From Dryomyza anilis (Eukaryota > Arthropoda > Insecta > Diptera > Dryomyzidae), in the NCBI GenBank assembly GCA_951804985.1, contig OX638135.1:69671333-69735332 (forward strand): DNA of 64,000 nt. Reading direction: 5' to 3'. The first letter of the stretch is position 1. Each line of letters opens with the position of its first letter. Shown here in pieces: positions 59,216 through 64,000 of this stretch. The position numbers and the translations under genes were made by a program. The notes beneath the pieces are model-generated. The model was not told the origin of the DNA. It was given only the letters and a program-made list of their open reading frames with translations, and did no database searches.

Positions 59216-60691
59216 CACGCTGCAAAAAAAAGGCTCTCCCAAACATAATTCTGCAGGCATTAACATGCATGTTTGGAATTTTATGTAAACATAATATATA
59301 ATTGACTGATAAATCATTTGAAAACCGGGTTGTATTGAGGCTTGAACAGTGTTGTAATGAGCTCTGACTTACATTGTAATACTACGGAAACCTTTTAATG
59401 TTTCCCCTTAAAATGGTGTATGTTCTAATGGAAACATAATAATTACTACATCCAAACAAAATAAATATGTGAACAGAAACATAAATATGTTCAAATTAAA
59501 ACATGATTTTGAACGACCTGAATATAAAAATGTTTCCAGTGAAACATATCAGTTGTTTCAGTTCAAAAAGTAGTATGTTTGCATAGAAACATATTTAAAT
59601 ATTATTGGAAAGAAATCCTGAAAATAAAATAAATATGAAATGTGGTTTTTTTATTAATTTTTATTAAAAAATTTTAAACATGCACATTAGGAATTTATAA
59701 TAATTGAATTCACATACAAATTTTTAAACGCATAAATAAAAAATTCGTTTAAAACTGCAAGTACAAGTGACAGCATCAATGAATGCACAATTGCACCAGC
59801 AGACGCTAAACCACACGATCCAGGCTCGCTTTATATTTGGTACAGTTACAGTTTATCTCAGTACAGCACATAGCGTAGGCAAGGAATTCACGGAGGCTTT
59901 TGTAAAAAAACATGCCAAATTCTTTTTTAAAATCGAAACAGAGATTTTTATTTATGGTTTTTTCATATTAGTTTTAAAAATTATATACTGCACTATCTAA
60001 TACTCTGTTTCTATTTGTACTTTTATATATTTATTTAATTACAAATAACAAAATTATTACCGACACGAACACGTTTTATCAACGAACAACAAAAGACACG
60101 TACGCAGAAAAAGCCGTAGTTTTCAAACATCAGTATGTTTAAAATGACCCTATACATACTTCAAATGACGACAAAAGAGACGTAGGTAGAAAATTCTGTT
60201 CAACGAGTGCCAACTTCGCATACAAGAAAAATGTTGGAAGAATTCATTTATTTAAATCCAATTTCTTTTTTGTTTGTTTTTAAACATCAATATGTTCAAA
60301 CGATGGCAAAAGATGGCGTAGATGGAAAATGCTGCACAACGTTGCCAACTTCGTCAGTCGATAAATTATCGAATTAAGACGACCGTTGCGAACATACTTT
60401 GTATTTAGATTTGATTAGCATTTTCTGAGTTTCGACACATAATTTTAACCAAGTAAATTCTCAAGAAATAGTTTATTCAAATACAATTAAAATTTTATGT
60501 TGATATTGTAACATATTTATGGTAAATTTGACAGATTCTGCTGGACAATATAATAATGTTTACGCGTTAACAAAAATAAATTCAATTTCGATTATAATTT
60601 AATTACACTTCATTCCTAATACATGTATGGTAATTTCGTATTACTTTTTAATTACATTCAAACATATTCAAACAAATCTTTTCTATCCGTG
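59216..60691. mobile_element. Mariner-like element D2 (1.48 kb, uninterrupted)
   Basis: CACGCTGCAAAAAAAAGG at the left, CTATCCGTG at the right, TA on both sides. It matches D1 but lacks the 371-bp duplication and the family C insertion, so it represents the ancestral form. Several GAAACAT/ATGTTTC words occur at 59,395-59,600. Confidence 0.85.
59779..60000 (+). other. Short conserved frame in D2
   Basis: Homologue of the frame at 46,291: MNAQLHQQTLNHTIQARF, FGTVTVYLSTAHSVGKEF, TEAFVKKHAK, then diverging tails. Most differences from D1 keep the frame. Function unknown. Confidence 0.4.
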
Positions 60692-60693
60692 TA

Positions 60694-60885
60694 GAATTAT
60701 GCACCGCCTTTTGAGCTTTTTCGGTTACATCTAAGTTATTGTGAACAATTTGTAAGCCAAAGATCACTAAACTTGCTCGCATATCGTACAGCTAGTGGTC
60801 AAATTTAAAACCTTAACAGTTACAAAACTTTACGAATTAACATGAATGTAAATACTAAAACAAACGAGAGAATTAAAAAACAAAT
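60694..60885. other. Spacer
   Basis: Nothing recognised. Confidence 0.4.
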
Positions 60886-61749
60886 TTAAAATGTTTTAAA
60901 AGCAAATAGTTGAATAAAATTATTGCAAATTACTGAAGTGCGCGTAGTAGTTTCTTTAAAAAAATCTTCGCAAAAAATATCAGAGATTGACTTTTTAGGT
61001 TTGCAAGGAATTTCTTCAATTTCCCAAAATTTTGGAATTTGTTTATCTAGGGATACCTCATTGAAGTATGAGACTACCGTTGTCGAATTTGAAGACATTT
61101 TTTTACAAATGGGTCCGGTAATAATCCAACCGAAAATAGTTTCTTGGGCTATTAGCGATGACAAGACATTTCGCTTAATGCCGTCTAAAAGAATTGTAGG
61201 GTACAAATCGCCTCCGATCAATACATCAATTTGAGAACTTTTTTCAAAGTTAGGATCAGCTAAACGAATGTGGGGTAATTTATCATGAATTGTTGATTGA
61301 AGCGAGAATGAAGGCAAATTACCAGTTAGTTTAGGAACGATTAGTGCAGATACTTCAATTTGTATCTGTGAATCTATAGGTGAACCAATAATAAATGAAC
61401 ATGACTTATTGATATGAGCAGAAATCGCATCGTTCAATCCAGATATTTGAGCTTTGACCGATTGTGTCGGAAGCTTCAGAATTTTTTGTAAGCGTTCTGT
61501 TATAAAAGTTCCTTCGGAACCTGAGTCAATCAACGCACGAGCAGTGTATACTATTCCTAAGTGACATATGTGTACCATTGCGGTTCCTAAAATTACATTT
61601 TTTGATTGAGAAGAGAAAAAAGATTGAATGTTTTCGACAGGGCATGAAGCTGTAGTGGACTGTATCTGGTTAGAGTAAGACATTTGTTGTGATGGTTGAG
61701 GTGTGCGTGGGTTCACAGTAGATTGAGAATTGGGAGATTTATGTTTCAA
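60886..61749 (-). pseudogene. BEL/Pao aspartic protease fragment, second family (relic D)
   Basis: A 287-codon open minus frame. VILGTAMVHI and ARALIDSGSEGTFITERL carry the retropepsin-like catalytic Asp at about residue 75 (DUF1758/A17-type). Then come IDVLIGGDLYP, LIAQETIFGWIITGPI and FWEIEEI, the protease-RT linker. It ends before the RT. The protein differs strongly from relic B (for example QKILKLPTQSVKAQISGLN) and the DNA lacks the GACCC enrichment, so it is a different family. Gag is missing upstream. The frame is open but the element is deleted on both sides, so I treat it as a relic. Confidence 0.85.
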
Positions 61750-62479
61750 TTCCGTTGCGCCTTCTCTTTCACTTCACATATTTGAGTTACGTTACGTGTG
61801 TGGATCGTAGAAATATCGTGATATTTTGAGAGCACGAAACGAATGAGAAGGAAACAGCGCGGCGTCTTCTAGCACAGTAAAAATGTAGTATTTACGTGGC
61901 AAAAAGTAATAAGTGACAAATTGTGTTTTTTGTTTTTTGAAAGTGGAGATGTTTAAAAACTCACCGAAAACTTTTATTGCTAAACTCTTCTATTTCTTTT
62001 GTGCACTTTTCTATAAATAGATATTTCTATAAATAGATTTATTTTGTTTGTTGGTCACTGCACTAACTTTTGCCTATTTTTTTTTTTTTTGGATGAGCCT
62101 TCTTTTTTCGCACTTTATTTTGCGAAGAAATTTTATTTAATTTAATCTATTTTTTCACTAAATTTTCTATAAATTTTCGTGTTTTATTTTATATTAAGGA
62201 CTCCTTTTTTTTTTTTTAACAATATGCAAACACTTGTTTTATTCTTAATATTCAACCACGCACCTTTGACTGTAGTTTGCAAACTGGTTTGTCCTCGTTG
62301 ACTTTGAAGCTACCACACGATATGCTGATCTTGAAATAGAGTTGATGAAAGCCAAATGATCTCTGATCTCGATATCTTCGATAAAATGATGAGAATGTTG
62401 AGATTACTTTTTACTGAGATTAGAATTTTGATAGTAATGTGTATTGAGTCACTGGTGATCCGGTACGAAGGTGCCAAAA
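61750..62479 (-). mobile_element. 5' leader of BEL relic D
   Basis: It lies between the LTR and the protease frame, where leader and Gag should be. No Gag motif is readable. Directly after the LTR the minus strand reads TTGGCACCTTCGTACCGG, a candidate primer-binding site. Poly-T tracts dominate 62,060-62,220. Confidence 0.5.
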
Positions 62480-62762
62480 TGTTCTTGATCTGCCTGATGC
62501 AAAAAAATTATAATAATTCCTTGGGGTTTCTTGAGCAGAATTTCCTCTCGAAACAATATAAAATAAAAAGAAACGTAATATGGGGAAAATATTTAGAATA
62601 TTTTCAAAATAAATTTCATAAGGCATTTGGATTTAGTGTTTTAAATATGTCTTTATTACCAAACATAGGTCTTACCGCCAGTGATTATAAAAAGATAATG
62701 GCCGAGAAAAAATAAAATTCATAAAAAGTGTAACAGGAAGTATTCTTTGCCATAGTAACACA
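62480..62762 (-). mobile_element. Probable 5' LTR of BEL relic D
   Basis: On the minus strand it begins TGTGTTACTATGG (62,762) and ends CAAGAACA (62,480). It is 283 bp with TG...CA ends and is followed two bases later by a primer-binding-like TTGGCACC. No second LTR lies within the window, so this rests on position and termini only. The open plus-strand frame here has no recognisable domain. Confidence 0.5.
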
Positions 62763-63640
62763 TGATGTTTGCTGCGATTGTTATACATTTTCGATAAATG
62801 AGTGCAGTAAACCACTGTACAATAAAATACTTAAACGAGTAACTTAATTTATAATAATCGAAAAAAAATATATTAAATTATTTGAATATATAAAAATTCA
62901 TGAAATATAAAGCGTTTGGCGTAAACAAATACCATGAATATTTTCATAAATATTATGAAAACGTTCATCAATATTATGAACTTTTTCATTACGGTTTTAT
63001 GAACGATTCATAAATTGGATGAATTTGGTCATTTGTTGAGTAATAATGAAAAATTCATAAAATTGATGAACAAATTCATAAATAGTATGAACTTTTTTTT
63101 TCTGTGCAATCAAGACAAATCCTGCCATCTGTAGTCTCCATCATTCAAGCGGAGTAGATTTCAGTAAAAGGGAGTAGAAAATTATGAGAAGGTAATAGAA
63201 AATGCTAAGTACTACCGAAGTAGAAGAGTAGATTTAAAAAATACAAATGAAATGGAGTAGATCTACTCCGATCGGAGTAGAGTGAGAACACTCTAGGGGA
63301 CTCTTATACAAAAATTAAAATTTTTCCGTTATTTTAGTTTCAATGATTATTTTTAAGCTTTAGAAATATTAATTAAGGTTGTCTGACTCATATTGTCGAC
63401 TCATATTGTCGATTTGACGTCATAAGGACGAAATTTTCATATCGTTTTGAACAATTATGGTGACATTTGAACGATTTTGACGTCACAGATATCGTCAATT
63501 TTATCACTTGATTTACAGAAACTAGCTGCAGGTGTTGCAACGTTTTGATTTTATTTCACAATTATTTTAGAACTATTTTTTATTTTCATCAAGCAATACT
63601 TTCCTTTTCATCAAAAAAAAAGGTCAAGATGTCATACCAA
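62763..63640. repeat. Non-coding with short-word repeats
   Basis: 62,920-63,090: TTCATAAA/TTTATGAA words about a dozen times in both orientations. 63,160-63,280: GGAGTAGA words, including a palindromic 'gtagatctactccgatcgg'. 63,400-63,500: repeated 'attgtcga' and 'gacgtca'. No gene. Confidence 0.5.
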
Positions 63641-63852
63641 CTTTGTAGGCTTTGTTAAATCCAAAAATTTTGTGAACATGGGTCCTATTAATTGTAGTAA
63701 TAAAGAAATTAATTTAATACATTTAACAATTACTCTACTTGCACGTTCATTTTCCCGAAGATGTTGCATCACAAGGCAATTGAAGTTAATCGTCCATTTC
63801 TGATAAATATGCAGCTGGTATATCTCGTGCTTGTAGTCTCCATGGGATGCTG

Positions 63853-64000
63853 AATGCTGCAAATACAGACACAGTACAATATAGTCTCCGATGTGTTGCG
63901 TATAGTTATATCACCTGCAGTTAAAACTTTTGCAGAATCCTACCGCTATTCGTTGGACGCCGTTGTCGAGTGTCTTCTAACGCATTTATCCAGGCACAGC
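63853..64000 (+). other. Possible host exon running off the right edge
   Basis: After a TGA at 63,850-63,852 a plus frame stays open to the window end. It contains VSDVLRIVISPAVKTFAESY followed by RYSLDAVVECLLTHLSRHS, composition-balanced and protein-like in an otherwise AT-rich region. Potential acceptor AGs precede it (for example aatacag near 63,868). No family recognised; too short for certainty. Confidence 0.3.

Noticed and set aside
60886..61749. Domesticated retroviral-like protease gene
   Set aside because: Open for 287 codons, but LTR and leader are adjacent and the frame simply continues into the usual Pol linker; recent relic is the simpler reading.
62356..62715. 119-codon plus-strand gene
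   Set aside because: Lies over the probable LTR and leader of a minus-strand BEL element; no recognisable domain.

Overview
The window looks like repeat-dominated, probably heterochromatic or intergenic, DNA from a large dipteran genome. Base composition is very AT-rich, with long (TA)n arrays. The mobile elements belong to families typical of flies: BEL/Pao and gypsy LTR relics, an RTE-like LINE of the kind often misannotated as 'craniofacial development protein 2', Jockey/R1-type LINE fragments, a DD37E mariner, a BED-finger hAT and many MITEs. Higher Diptera (possibly calyptrate) is my inference; the species is not determined. No complete host gene is visible. Two weak host-exon candidates are listed (26,112-26,156 and the right edge).

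Layout, left to right. 1-9.2 kb: two decayed BEL/Pao copies head to head, separated by a palindromic TA array and a tRNA-derived SINE; the right-hand copy carries a 99%-identical 1.5-kb tandem duplication. 9.2-11.6 kb: a dispersed repeat split by a MITE, a minisatellite and a second palindromic TA array. 11.6-16.3 kb: LINE fragments on both strands, with an RTE LINE inserted in a Jockey/R1-type LINE; conceptual removal of the RTE and one target-site copy restores the older reading frame. 16.5-20.4 kb: a 2.1-kb fold-back element with a SINE in one arm, plus a related half copy. 20.8-23.5 kb: a scrambled gypsy relic on the minus strand. 23.5-30.1 kb: dispersed repeats, TA arrays, inverted-repeat elements, a minisatellite-bearing element and a hammerhead-ribozyme motif at 28,478-28,550. 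30.2-33 kb: a third BEL relic, interrupted by a MITE and a tandem duplication. 33-45 kb: MITEs, SINE copies, a DD37E mariner relic and a LINE gag-like ORF1. 45.2-48.3 kb: a three-level nest of elements whose order can be read exactly. 49.1-51.7 kb: a second RTE copy. 53-57.7 kb: a hAT relic split by an 822-bp palindromic hAT-type MITE with an exact 8-bp target duplication, flanked by two dispersed repeats. 58-64 kb: a TA array, an uninterrupted second copy of the mariner-like element, and a different BEL/Pao relic with a recognisable LTR.

Almost all coding traces are broken by frameshifts, stops or internal deletions, so every transposon ORF is treated as a pseudogene. The most interesting signals are the hammerhead motif, a strand-specific over-representation of GACCC along one BEL/Pao family, several insertions whose empty sites are also present in the window, and a recurrent pattern of short-loop inverted duplications and local tandem duplications. 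Counts and alignments were made by eye.
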